Origin: Saccoglossus kowalevskii
Taxonomy: Eukaryota; Hemichordata; Enteropneusta; Harrimaniidae
Direction: 5' to 3'
DNA: 64,000 nt
Assembly: GCF_000003605.2 (NCBI RefSeq)
Contig: NW_003150784.1
Location: forward strand, 71,991 to 135,990
A program made the translations under genes and the position numbers. The notes beneath the pieces were generated by a model that worked only from the letters and a program-made list of their open reading frames with translations, searched no databases and was not told the origin of the DNA. Shown here piece by piece: positions 1 through 13,036 of this stretch; the stretch's first letter is position 1, and the number at the start of each line of letters is the position of its first letter.

Positions 1-3000
1 ATTCTTCTCGGATGGTTCAATCTGATTGTCACGGTGGAACGCAACACCATCATTCTATCGACGGATACGGTGATAAACTTGGCCCATTAAGGCTCTTATC
101 CTCGGGGAATAGTGCTCGTTTGTGTGATGTGATGTTATCGTCTCGTAGATATAATGGTGACAGGCAGTCTAAAAAGATAAGATGGATGAATGTTTCGTTG
201 TAAGCGATCTCTGGATCGCGATTGTTACCCTCTGATAACACCTGTTAGCAACAATATATCGATTTACAATCGCGAGATTTACTGAATTAGCGTATAATTC
301 AATTTATATGTATCGCTGATGGATCTACCAATTGAAGTAAGAACATCTCGCATAGCTACAACTGAGACGAGATTACAATTGATATGCAGTAGTGAGAGAG
401 GATATCGATGGGGCAGCTTATGTGCAATACAAGCTCAGAAGGGAAACACGAACTAGTCAAAGGTTTTACTATTCACAATTAAAATATTAGGGTATTCAAA
501 CATAATAATATTATTTTCCTCTGTATAAGGTCTCAGCACGATATACCACCGGCTAATACAGAATATCAATACTACATCATAACACGGCAACCCTCTTTCA
601 CGGAACATTCTCGTTGTGTGGTGGTGTTTAATCAGAAAGTCTGTATTAAACCTCAGACCACTAGTGGTCTGAGATTAAACCAAGGTTGACATGAGATACG
701 CATACAATCATCGATTATCTGTTAGGTCAAGTGAACTTTCAAGTTACTTCATATTTTTAGAGCACATATTTTTAGAAAGATAGTATATGCGATATCCATC
801 ATGTATATACTTATCGCGCGTGGTATTTAGCATGCACGCTCTCATCCCAGCAAAGTTCTGCATCCTTCAACTTGATAGTGAAGAACGATGATGTGACGTA
901 ATATTAACAGATAGTTTTAATTAGCTATTCATAAAACCTCATAAATTCAAAGTTTAGCGGTATAGAGCTATTATACAAGGCTGTATCACATATGTTAACA
1001 CGTGCTTTTTCAATTGGGAGGCATTTTGAAACGTTAGTGCTGTTGGGCTGATCACATTATATTATGTCGATCAGGCGTGGAGCATGGTTAAAACGTTTAG
1101 TTGAGTTCAATTCATTTGGTTTAGACTCAGTATTCCCGTGAGTAGTAAGCAGTCACATAACATGTACACCAGAAAAGATATTCTGTAAGCAAGTATATGT
1201 ACTTATGGTCTGATAAAGTTTGCAACGAGCGGTTTATTAGTTGACATGAACGACTGGACGAAAATGTTACGTAAGAAGCATCGCACACTTACAAAGTTTA
1301 ATATGAACAAATATTCGAATAAAAAATGAGATCAGAGAATGAGGCACATATGACGTATTCTTTAATATCGTTTATAGTAATATTCAATACAATTATGAAC
1401 GTTTTATGAATATTATAATTTCACGTTATGCTAATTTCCTTCACGTGGAAAACATACTTGTTTTCAGATATGCTTTCTCTATTATGATAATTAAAACCGG
1501 AAGTACTTGTAAAACTGGTGTGAGATGCAAACAAGATGAGAAGTTCTAAATTTCACTACCAGTCTGACAAAGGTTGAAGTAATTCTGATTTCGATAACGC
1601 TAATGAACGCGATCTCGTGCAGCTCGTGTTTGTTTGCTCGTAGACTGGTACCTCTTCTCTCGAAATTCACACCGCTAGTAATGACTGTGAAACTCACCGT
1701 GAGGAGCGCAGGGAACGGAGGGTCGTGAACTCTTCAATTTCTGTCTCAATTTGTTCTCAATTTGAGGCGCACTTGGAAACTCGAGGCAGATTTGAAAAAA
1801 AAAATCCTAAAATAAAAATGACATAAATTGTTCAACAAAATTACACATTCGACAGAGTTTTTCTACTCCCTCTTTCTGGATCCGTCAATGTGCTTTTTTT
1901 TGAAGAGTTTGCACGTGTGATGCCATAACATTATTTGTTGCTCTAGCCACCTCCTCCCCATCAAGTTCTTCATCCCGAAAACCTCAAGGGGTCCATTTGT
2001 GTAACAATACGTCTAGAAATGCGAAAATCACACCTACTTACGAAGGGAAATGCGAGCTATGTTTATAAGGCGAATCACGGGCCGAGGGGGGTCAACAAAG
2101 CAATTATACAAACCCCTTCTGAAAACCACTGGCCATTAGCCTGAGACTGACGTGAAGTGAACCACGAAATACTACTTATAGCCCAGAGTCCTATCACAAG
2201 TGGATGTGCTACTATCGTACGTGGTAGATCGATGAAAACACGTTTAGTTATAAATTAGATAAACGTTATCGTATAACCGTCAAAAGAATAGTTCTTTTTT
2301 TAAATCTGAAGATACCCATATGCTCGCTATTTTTGATTGAGTACATATACACTTTGCAGCCGCCGCTTTCTCCCTGAGAGACACTCAGCCTATTACTACG
2401 TATTGTATGAAATACAAGCCTAAGGGGCAAACCATTATTTCGAGAGGGCTTCGAATTATAACAACCAATCCAGGGGGAAACCGATAAAAATAACAAGCAG
2501 AATGAAAAGAGACGCATAATCTGTATGCAAACCCCTCCGAGAAAAAGAAATGTCACTTTACGAAGTGCGGGAACGTGAATGGGCGGCCTATCCATCCCCT
2601 AGCATCATTCACTGCATTTCTCTGCGACTTTGATATATCAAGTTGCAAAGTTAAACTTTTCTTCCACGGCAATTTAAAACTTAATTGTTTGCCCATCTCA
2701 CTTCTGTCAATACCGAGGACTTGATTTTGAGTAGGCCAGTCTTAATCTCAGACCCAATAAATGTGTTGTCATTCAGTTGCCCTGACGTCTTTGTCAATGA
2801 CACTTAATCGTCTTGGTGAGCATACCCAAAAATGTGGGCATAATATTTATACACGAATTCTCCATCGGTTGATCATCCACGGAGTATCGCCGGTTTCACT
2901 GATACCGCTAGTCTCATGGAGCCCTGCTTCGAAAATCTATCAAGACGAGTTACATTCGCCAGTACAAGAGAAAGCGCAACTTGAACTAGCGCCCTCGGCG

Positions 3001-3466
3001 GCTGAAATAACTCAACCGTGACATTGAAATTTGTTGTTGAAAAACTCGAACATGCTAACATTTCTGGAAAAGCATGTAATTCTACTAAAATATAATATCA
3101 TCGTCTTGTGTAAAGTATATTAGCACAATGGAAATTCGCAAAATTATATTCCAGTTTGTTTAAAGAGGTCTGAGCAGAATCCCTTATTCTATGATATATA
3201 ATGAAACATTACCCCAATGGAAACTTACCCAATTTACTGCCAGTCTAGATCTGTTCATGCACAGTCGATTAAAACGAAAACAAAATTTCGCAGATGTGAA
3301 AGTCTTAAAACTGCCCAACATTGACCATTGTTTTTCCTTGGTACGATCGATATCTCATGTCTTACTTACATCAGCGAAAATCAATGCAATTCAAGTTCGG
3401 CAATTGAATAGTGATACCGTTAGTATTTATTATTAAAGAGGGCAATTTCGTAAGATGTAATTTAAG

Positions 3467-3525
<59 letters not shown>

Positions 3526-4367
3526 AAAACGTAAATTCGTAGATATGGGCAAGGTGTAAAATGTAATCAGCTATTTTATTCGTCTGTGTAATCATTTGTA
3601 CAAAGATCTTATTTTTTGTAAGCGTATACTAAACATTTTCCACATTAAATGTCGCAATTTGTGCGCAATCTCCAATTTTGATTCTTAAACACGAATTATC
3701 TAATATATTATAGAAATATAAAATGTAATTAGGCATTTGCTTTATCTGTAAAGTGTAAAAATCTATTTTTTACTGTAAAAGGAACTTTCATTTTATTTCC
3801 TGTAAAAACGTAAAATACCTTCAAAGTTTTTTATTTCCTGTAAGCTGTACCAGCTATCCCCCTTGCCCCCCCCCGATTAAATGAGCCAAAACTAAACAGC
3901 CTGCAAATGACACACACACTGACTAAACGAAATTCAGAAACGTTCTATCCGAGAGTCATCGCAGTATATGTGATATGGTTATGTAAGAAGTCGCACTAGT
4001 CACGTGACCACCCGGTGTTCACTGCAGATAAACACGCGCCACCAGTTTGACAACAGATCCTTGTTGATACAATCGTACGGGCTGTGCCTTTGATAAGTTA
4101 CAGTAAATCACCAAACAAAACAATAAGTTGCACGCTGCTCAAATTAAATCGAGCTGAGTCGCCACATAACAGTTTACTGTTAATTAGTATGTGCCAACTT
4201 TCCCACACAACTTGACAATTGTCTTGATATATAACACTAAGACGTTACATTCCAATCGTATTGTCTATTTAAGTAGTTGAGATGCAATGTTATTCACGTC
4301 TACGCAAATCAACATTTACATCGATTTGAGAATAATGGTCCATTGCAATGAACGTTTTCGGAACCAT
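1..4367. other. CpG-retaining intergenic stretch, no gene recognised
   Basis: No convincing exon or RNA gene was found here. Short open frames (for example 2266-2595 minus, 2761-3021 plus) show no recognised domain and no convincing splice context. CpG is common (18 in bases 1-300), in clear contrast to the sequence right of about 13 kb. The only repeat I can name is the AAAT microsatellite at 3466. A perfect 10-bp palindromic E-box GTCACGTGAC lies at 3999-4008. It matches the USF/TFE/TFEB type of site, but one such site does not show a promoter. Confidence 0.55.
3466..3526. repeat. (AAAT)n microsatellite
   Basis: About 15 uninterrupted copies of a 4-bp AAAT unit. On the minus strand it makes a spurious Leu/Phe/Ile/Tyr-rich open frame, which is not a gene. 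Confidence 0.97.
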
Positions 4368-4630
4368 AAGGGGTGGACCAATAAAAAATATGGGAGGACG
4401 ATAACAGAAAAACTGTGCAAAATATTTGTTTCCCTTTAATACCTAGTTTTGTGCTATTTTTTCATGATGAATATTTTTTGCACACTGAATTTTTCCTAAA
4501 ATTTATGCGCGCTGACTTCATTTTCTGTTTTTGGGTCGTGTAGGATAGTTTTCCATAATTTTTATCCTGTGCATTTTTTTTTGTTTTCAATACTGCCATC
4601 GCCTGCAGATTTTCTAATGGTCAACTCCTA
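4368..4630. mobile_element. Short inverted-terminal-repeat element (MITE-like)
   Basis: The left end AAGGGGTGGACCAATAAAAA and the reverse complement of the right end, AGGAGTTGACCATTAGAAAA, match over about 20 bp with a few differences. The sequence between is AT-rich and non-coding. Length (about 260 bp) and structure fit a non-autonomous DNA transposon; I cannot assign a superfamily or define a target duplication. The GGGGTGGACCA end resembles the GGGTAGACCATTTATAAT core of the arrays near 33.5-34.1 kb. Confidence 0.5.
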
Positions 4631-4694
4631 AAAACTTCACCATGCTCATAAAAAATGTTGTTTTATGGTGAAGTCTAGAAAAAGGAGTTAGTTG
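4622..4694. repeat. Inverted repeat / long hairpin
   Basis: The arm at 4622-4643 (ending ACTTCACCAT) pairs with the arm at 4664-4694 (starting ATGGTGAAGT, ending AAGGAGTTAG) around an AT-rich loop. It overlaps the right end of the element at 4368-4630, so it may be a remnant of a second, oppositely oriented end. Confidence 0.6.
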
Positions 4695-7600
4695 TTTGGT
4701 TAGCTGTGACTTCTGCCCTGCAGTGATTGATTTCTCGTATCGACTCGTCGTATACTAGAGTCACCAGTCTATTATGCAGACAAATTAACTCAAGCGGTAT
4801 TCGTAATTACCAAAACTAATTGTATTTTGGCTTATTTGCATATCTGACGACCTGTGACGTGGTAATGAGACAAATCAAGAGATGAAACGGGCTTATGTCA
4901 TTAGGGAGCACCCACAACCACTATTTGTAAAATCCTCCCCAATGCTAGCACCTTTCTAGCGTCTTGTGTTACTCCATTCATTCACCAGCAGTGGCATTTG
5001 GTGTCCCAGACTTCGCATCTCTGCAACCAAGTACACCTCACAGGTATTTCTGGACGAAGCATTTTAGTAACATTACGTCATTAAATCGAGTGGGCACTCA
5101 CTGAAATGATGTCGTAGGTTGTATTTACGATGTTCTCATATATTTTATTGTCACGTGATCGTAGTCCAGATATATTGCGGTTGTGGGTTCAAGTAGAATT
5201 CCAGGTATAAAATTCAAGACTTTCCGTTCGTCGCACGACTATGTTAAAAACGTTCGCAGGCAATAAAAGTTGATGTGTACTGAGAGGAAATATCTACTAC
5301 ATTCCGAGTGTAGTCTTCTCTGCAACGGTCTGCTTAGCTCATGATGGACATTCTAAGGTTTGACGGACCTTTACTTTAAAGGGCGTCGTGCCGCGTCCGG
5401 TTCGATATGGGACTCATAGCGATGTATACAACGCGTGTAAAATACATTGTTTGCGGCGACCACCGCGCTTTAAGAATCCTTTTCGAATTTCGGTTTGTAA
5501 CCAGGGAGACAGTCTAGTGAGTTTAGCATTACAACTTTATTACTGCTGAAACTATCGGGGGTTTTGATGTGGCAAATTACAAAAACATAACAAACAAAAA
5601 AAAAACAAATAGTGAGACCAAAAGTTAGCCGACAAATAAAGTTTCCATTGGATATTTTGCTAAAGGGAGATAATAAAATAGCTAATGTATTAGTCAGTTT
5701 CAGATTCGTTGTATTATGTTTGAAAGATGACGTCATTGCTACTATTTCGGACAACTTCTACGGAATTAATTAATACATCGGGTACTAATGTTCGTGACGT
5801 GGCCAGCCTTATTACAACTTGAATGGTCAATGTGATATGAATTTTACGACGTGGCATTGAATTTATGTACAATTTTATGATATTTTAATGTATAAAATGA
5901 AGTTGTCAACATTTGTATAATGCCATTTCTCGGCGGAATCAAGTTGCAACAGACGCGATCGGTGGACGCCGGGGAAGCCCATGGGGGTTGGTTCGCCCAC
6001 TACTTATAATCTACTCTGATCAGATTGTTCTTTTTGTGTGTGTGGATGTCAGATTTCCACTCCCTCATCATAGTATTGAAAAGATACCAATAAATCAGTG
6101 TTTATTAATATATATATTTGATTTGTATGTCCCACCCCGTTATTCGACGGCGACAGTATTTCGGCTGCCGGAAAAGGGGGTTACGTCTTACTCGTAAATG
6201 CAGCATGTCGGTAAATCAAATCAATGTCCACGGCACTCTGTGCTGCAAATTATTGGCATTATAGATGGAGGGACGTTGTACGCTGTAAGTTGCAATGTAC
6301 TGTTAGACTACCGTGCTGTTTACTCGTATTACAAAACTGCACGGCGGCTGTGCTGACATGAAATCTCCAAGTATGCCGTGAGTACAGTAACCGGATACGT
6401 CGTTATTGTTGATTCTCACTGTTGCCGCTATCAATAATTATCCCCATGTTGGGCGTACTTCGCTCTAACTCAAAATAATCGCTTTTTATTGTAAACATCA
6501 TTATATTTTTACACGTCATACTTTCTCTGAATCGTGATTGGTCAATTAAAAATTGTGTTTATGAATATATAATTACGTCGGCGGACTCGACCATTTTACT
6601 ATAATACCACCAGGAAGTGAGGGGAATTGTTGGTAGGTGTTTAAAGACACAGATTAATTGAGCGTAGGTAGTTGATGAAGTTCGGTCACAGAGTTTGTAT
6701 TGGTATGAATTATATTGATACGGCGGCTGCTCGGTGTTAAGTAAGTGCTTTAACGTCTAGTCAATTAGTTGAATTCTTGCGTGTAATGTATGCTTCTATT
6801 GAGCGCAACTATATGAGAAATGTGACGTGAAGCTGGCCGGCTTCTTTACTGAACTGTACGGAAAATAAGCCCAAAAACTGCCAGTTGATTATATGTTACC
6901 GACTACTACCAAAAACTTACAATACATGTACATTTCTATGTCGTCGTGTCCATTTCCGATTTTGGGTCTTCTGCGCCAAAAATCTCCCAGTCAGATTTGT
7001 TAATAGACTTATTTATTCACTGAATTTGTTGTAATGGTCACATACGCCGCAGCTGGGCCGAGGAAGTTTGTTTGCCAGCGGCACTAATTTCTACATAGCT
7101 CGTTAACCGTCATCGATAGGGAGACAACTGACATGACTTTCCGCTGGACACTGTGACATTTCATCAGTTCTTGTCATTTAGCTGCGAACGAAGATACCGA
7201 GTTGCGCGTACAGGATTCAGTGTTTGGTCATTTATAGACGGTACGCATCTCTGTTCACTGGGCATTGAACGCGTTCGTGATAGAAATAGATACTTATAAA
7301 TCAGCCACTGTTTAGCACGTACTTTTCTTCTTCGTTTTATAGCGCCGTAATCTTGGTCGTGAAAAAGGAAGACAGTAGCTACTGGACCATTGATGTTCCA
7401 AGTTCATTGATGAGATCCTTCGAACTTCAGATTGGATTTTCGATATTGGTGTGTGAGATATAATCCGATAAAAATATATCAAGTTCGTTGTTTGCATCTG
7501 GTTGTTGGCTGAGAGGCGTGTTTACCGTTGTATCCAAGACAAGTCGAATACAAGAAGAGTGGAGATGACAGCGAGGGCCATTACGCAGGCTCTAATGGTA

Positions 7601-10090
7601 GGTGCACGCTGCATACGTCATCCCTTCCCCCCTCCACAGCAATCAGTGAAATATGGCATCGCGTTCCATCATCACCTCTTTCAATTTCCTCTCCAACCGT
7701 CAATATTGCTGTGGCGAACATACTTTCTCGTGAAACTGTCTGGCCACCTGGGTGCCCCCACATTGTCACCGCACAAAAGCTCGCCGATGAAATATCGGCA
7801 ATTGAGCTCGTAATGAAAATAAACAGGAACATACGCTCCGTCAGATTTATAAGGCAGTACGATTTATTGTGAGACGTCTGTCATGCTATAGTGGTTCGTT
7901 GATCTGTTCAACCGTTAAGGGCTTCACCGTTTGATTTATCCCCCAAAGGGACACGAAGTTCACTCTTACAGTCGCTCTATTCTGCAAGTGTAAACACTTT
8001 CTTTGCCCAGTAGCCAGCTTAATAGTAATTTCTCATTTCTGAATCACGTAATTTCTTGAGTACCCTAGCCCCGATTTAAGTATTTAACAGTCGTATATCA
8101 AATACAGGGGTCTTAACCGCTGATAAGAATATTTGAAAAAATAAAGGGCCAGGATGTCGAGAATTTAGTAGAATGGTCGTGAAATTATCATGCTATCAGC
8201 TTTGACGTTATACTAGCACTACATCTTCTCTGCACCAGTAACATACCAGTATCACATGCACTAGCATTTCATAATCGATTCCCATATTTACGCCGTAATT
8301 ATTTTTAAACAGGGTATTTTAATTGGTACAACATGTTTATAAATATACAAATTCGTATTACCACTATATATATATAATACCGGCTCCCTGCTATCCGTGT
8401 CCGAGTTTTATACTGATATAACTCTTGTAGGTTGTTTTCAGCTTAAATTAATCAAATTTCAATTAAGCTTGATAAATATTTTCTTGAAGAATTTTCTTAA
8501 AGAAAATTCCAGGAAAGTCTCCAGCTTCAAGCCTGGCGGAAAGATTATCAAATTCTTGACCCCGACATTGAACTTTTGTGGCCTGCTTTTGCAATTAAGT
8601 GTGGTCACTGTGGGAAAAGTACAACATAGGCGGATATAATGAAAAGGATCTTGGCATCAGCATTGGAATTCTGACGTGCTCCTGAGAGTATTATAAAACT
8701 ACATCAGAGAATTCGATTTTGTAAAGTCGGCTTATTTTCTGAAGCCATGATGTACGCCAACGTGAGTCTATTTTCACGGGACATGGACTTCACGGTGGAA
8801 TTGGTAAACTACTGATGCATTTCTTTTTGCTTGACCATTACGGCTCTTAAGCAGTGATCGCGTCACGCATGCGCGAGATATGGGTCTCATATCAACAAAG
8901 ATGGAGATTTTGACTGTTGCGCACACCAACGGGTACAAACTGTGAGGTTACCGAGCTTTAATTTGATTTTTTTGTGTGTGATTGGGAGGTATCGAAGGAG
9001 TCGCCGGCGGTAATTAGTGCAAGTGGCACTCAGGACAAAACTTGTACTTGGAATTTCATTTAAAGGCGCACTGGGTTGTGAGGAAATCATGCACATGCAC
9101 GGCTCGACGACTACCGCCCTTTACAGAAAATGCAATCGAAAAACAAAATAAAAAAATATTATTTCATCTCATTACCTTACTATGTTATCTTATTACTAGC
9201 ACACGTACAAGCGCAAACCCGTAAAGCCTGTCGTCATGACGTCATTTTCGTCGACATTCGTGGCTATTGTAGATGATTTCAATTTGGTAGTCCAGTATAT
9301 TATTTCTAGGTATTACACTAGTATTGAATAATTAAAGGAAACAATAATAAATAAAATATATCAATATACATCTGGCAGCACAAAATGTGAGCACGTGTTG
9401 TCATGGTGATGTTATGAATTCGCAGTTTTTATTATTATAAATGAAGGTCAAGCGCGGTTTTTATCTTATTAGAAGCGTATCTCCAAATTGAGGCGCGTTC
9501 AATCCAACTATTATGATAATGTCCTGACCGGCTCGTAGTACTTTATAAAAAAAAAACTCCATATTCCGTTGTTGTTCAGCCTCGTTCGTTTGTATAATCA
9601 CTAGAACAGTTGTTAAACTGACTATCCACCAATCTGCGGTTTTGCTTAAATTTGAAATACCGCGAAATTTAAAGCTGGGCCTATGCGTAATGAACCAACT
9701 TCGAAAGTAATCGAGTGAACTGTCGTCTGCTTCGGAAACCCCAAAATGGTGCATTGAATCTGGACGTCACCAGTGTTTCCAGTCTTTACGTTGATCCGAC
9801 TGTGATTACAGAAGGGTATTATGTTCTATCAATGATCTTGATATGAACAGTTCTCACATTTTATCATATGACGCGGTATTGGATTTTGGCCCTCCAGTAA
9901 AATAAACTTTTCTCCCGGGGACTCTATTAAGACCCTATCTTATCCAATTTGATCGTTCTCGTTAATTGGAAACTGTAGCGCTGTCGGTACATACTGAAGT
10001 AAAACACACACATTTACTTGCATTCAAAATTCTTGAAATGGGACTGGTGTTGTACTTACCACATAACTATGACAACAATAGTTGCTTGCT
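4695..10090. other. CpG-retaining sequence without a recognised gene
   Basis: Nothing here could be assigned. The longest frames (7528-7872 plus, 114 codons; 9461-9754 minus, 97 codons) lack recognisable domains, and frames of similar length are open on other strands over the same bases. Frames of 100-128 codons occur elsewhere in the window in clear repeats, so length alone is not evidence of coding. Confidence 0.5.
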
Positions 10091-10970
10091 GCATTGGGTG
10101 GGTGTGGTAACATTGGTTGGTTAGGATGATGTGGATGAGAAGAGGCATAACAACATTTGGGGGTTCTGAGATGGTTGAGATGGGACATGGTAACATTAGA
10201 GGGTTCTGAGATGGTTGAGATGGGACATGGTAACATTGGTGGGTTCTGAGATGGTTGAGATGGGACATGGTAACATTGGTGGGTTCTGAGCTNNNNNNNN
10301 NNNNNNNNNNNNNNNNNNNNNNNNNNNNNNNNNNNNNNNNNNGTTGAGGATGGGACATGGTAACATTGGTGGGTTCCGATGTGGTTGAGATGGGGCATGG
10401 TAACATTGGTGGGTTCCGAGGTGGTTGAGATGGGACATGGTAACATTGGTGGGTTCCGAGGTGGTTGAGATGGGACATGGTGACATTGGTGGGTTCCGAG
10501 GTGGTTGAGATGGGACATGGTAACATTGGTGGGTTCCGAGGTGGTTGAGATGGGACATGGTAACATTGGTGGGTTCCGAGGTGGTTGAGATGGGACATGG
10601 TGACATTGGTGGGTTATGAGATGGTTGAGATGGGACATAGTAACATTGGTGGGTTATGAGGTGGTTGAGATGGGACATAGTAACATTAGTGGGTTCTGAG
10701 GTGGTTGAGATGGGAAATGGTAATATTGGTGGGTTCCGAGGTGGTTGAGATGGGACATGGTAACATTGGTGGGTTCTGAGGTTGGTGAGATCGGGAAAGG
10801 TCGGATTGGAGGGTTCTGGGGTGGGTCAGATGAGGCATAGAACCAATGGTCTTTCTGGGGTGGGTTAGATGGGGGATAGCGGCATCGGATAGTTCTGAAG
10901 TGGGTTAGATGGGACACGGCAACATTGGAGAGTTCTGAGGTGGGTGAGATGGCAACATCGGTGGTTTAGG
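10091..10970. repeat. 40-bp minisatellite, about 20 units, interrupted by an assembly gap
   Basis: The unit contains TGGGACATGGTAACATTGGT followed by GGGTTCTGAG (or CCGAG) and a TGGTTGAGA segment. The GGGTT block recurs every 40 bp at 10161, 10201, 10241, 10281 and then 10371, 10411 and on to 10771. Middle units are nearly identical and the edge units are diverged, as usual for arrays that exchange internally. The minus-strand unit contains no TAA, TAG or TGA, so all three minus frames stay open, giving overlapping frames of 204, 180 and 160 codons. This is a composition effect, since 40 is not a multiple of 3. The true copy number is unknown because of the gap. Confidence 0.97.
10293..10342. 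other. Assembly gap of 50 N inside the minisatellite
   Basis: Exactly 50 N. The 40-bp phase does not match across the gap (GGGTT at 10281 and 10371, 90 bp apart), so the gap length is a placeholder and units are probably missing. Confidence 0.99.
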
Positions 10971-12949
10971 GTTGGCACTTGAAAAACTGCAATAACCCGA
11001 GATGTGTTAATTTCTCACCCACACACTGAGTAGCCGGGAAATTAAACGGTTCGCCCCGCGCCGTGGCGCATTTAGTACTGAGAATACGTAGTACGAATAA
11101 TACAATAAACAAAAATGAAATAAGACTGGCTAAGTGTCGTCATCAAGTTTCAATACTGATTTTTGGTTTCATTTCCTTGGTCGTGCTCCGGATGTACGTG
11201 GAATCTGTTCTGCACTTTCGTCGGTTACAGTGAAAACTTCCACCACCCACACATACGCAAGCACTATTTATATTTTCAGGAAAAGCTAATGAAGTTCGAA
11301 AGAGTGTCTTAATATGAACCATTGGCCGAAATGGACAGTTGACAAGTTTCAATTTATGTTTAATTCTTAGTATTCGGCTCATGTCAGTATGTCATTATTG
11401 TTTTGTTTTATTGGGCATTTGCAGGGGGTTGAACGTATAAAATGTACGTTTTAATACACTGTGTTGTTGATGAATGTCCCAGTGATTTGAATGTAAACCT
11501 GTGACCCGGAATGTCACTAGAGCAAATTCTTTTCATCAAATGCGTATTAAATCTCTCTTCGAGGATTGTGATAGGGCTAATAACGACACCAAGCTACACT
11601 CCCACTTACATCTGAACTAATTGGAATCCGAATTAGCAATATCTCACAGAGGGCTACTAGAAAATCGGACACAGCTGCCGTCCGGAAAATCCAACGATCC
11701 CCTTACCTTATATAATTGTAGAGAATTCGTAGAATGAGTTATTTCATTTGTCCATTTTGTTATTTATGTCATGCGTGGACATTTGCGCACCATGACAGGA
11801 TATCTGGAAACAGATCTTGCCTTATTGACGATGCGAGCCTTGAAAGAAATGTGCCTTGGCAGTGTCTGTCGTCACCTCCACGGTCGACCACCTGCTTCGC
11901 TCTTAGGTCGACGTAACATGTTTACTCACACACTGCATACCGTGACAACACAATATCACAGTCTTAGACTACTGTTGTTCGCGTAAACAGGACAATTCAG
12001 TTACACTTTAACGTTCAATGATGACTTGTAAGATTTGTACGACTATGACTTGCAATGAAAATAGTTTATAGTCAATATTCTGGTGAATAGCTTAAACATA
12101 TCTCATCATTTAGAAAATAGTGCTCATTTATCTTCAATAGCTACCGCCAATAATGCACAGTTGTTTTTAACGCTTCTGGAACAGTCATAGGGAAGGCGGT
12201 TATATGAATGATGGCAACGTGTTTATAGTATCTATGCTGTACACTATTTGGGACCATGACGTACATTTACTCTAATATCGAGTTTCATATCGTCTCGCAA
12301 ACAGCATGGAATATTTGGCATAACAAACTCAGACATTGACATGCCATAGCCACATTGATTTCATAGATACAGTACATATGGTATGTTGGCCGATTCTTTG
12401 AGAGGGGAAATGAACACCTTTATTAGTTCAGTCGTGACAGTTGGTGTCAGGTGAACACAACAGCGAAGGTCAGAAAACGGCAGTAAAAATCGGGATGAGG
12501 TAGAGTCCCCGGAGGCCGTGAACATACCGTCACCAAATGGTTGATAATCACTGCAGTGGGATATACGCAGGGGTATTCAATCTGTTATGTACCAGGCCTG
12601 AGGCAATGACGCACGGTCAGACTGTGTTCAGCTTGACAGGTTTCGACCCTCGGTCCCATAACCGCATTCTCTTTGTAAAATATTGTCGTGCCCAATCACC
12701 CAATTGTCCCAGTACCAGTGAAGAACGGGGTATAGTTAATAAAATAAGAGAAGGCAAAAATTTCCGCCTGATGTTTTCCGGCGCCCTTGAGTAACATAAG
12801 TGAGCTAACCGCGCGGCAGTGTTATGCTCCCCAGAGTGGGAAATCAGTATTCGAATATTTTGTATTATGAGTAGTTATAAGCTGTTAACAAAAGAGGTGC
12901 ACCAGAAAGTTCTGGGGATAAAAATGTTAACAAAGTTTTCGAAAGTTTG
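10971..12949. other. CpG-retaining sequence, no gene recognised
   Basis: No recognisable exon, RNA gene or repeat family. Two overlapping frames at 11734-11986 have no identifiable domain. Confidence 0.5.
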
Positions 12950-13036
12950 TATATCGATGTGCATTGTGGGTAATGTTGTTAGTGTTAAAGCGGCCATTTT
13001 GAATATCGACCGAAACTTGGTGATTATAAGGTGAGT
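12950..13036. promoter_or_regulatory. Candidate promoter / non-coding first exon with splice donor
   Basis: 12961-12974 reads GCATTGTGGGTAAT, whose reverse complement fits the ZNF143/THAP11 core T(A/T)CCCACAATGCA. 12990-13001 reads GCGGCCATTTTG, the reverse complement of a YY1-type AAAATGGCCGC site. Both classes are known core-promoter elements in animals. A consensus donor AAG|GTGAGT follows at 13031 on the plus strand. The block sits close to where CpG frequency falls, as expected at the 5' edge of a methylated transcription unit. In many promoters the YY1 motif is read in the direction of transcription, which here would point leftward, so direction is unresolved. No transcript evidence is available. 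Confidence 0.35.

Noticed and set aside
1-241. Overlapping frames on both strands at the left edge as a truncated gene
   Set aside because: No recognised domain on either strand and no splice-site logic to choose one.
2266-2595. 109-codon minus frame with a hydrophobic segment
   Set aside because: Starts at a non-ATG codon or without context, no splice signals matched, no domain recognised.
7528-7872. 114-codon plus frame overlapping frames of 103 (plus) and 83 (minus) codons
   Set aside because: No recognised domain and three competing frames over the same bases; treated as chance in CpG-rich sequence.
10024-10917. Overlapping minus-strand frames of 160-204 codons, His/Pro/Asn-rich repeats
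   Set aside because: They are the 40-bp minisatellite read in all three frames. The unit has no stop trinucleotides, and part of the sequence is N.
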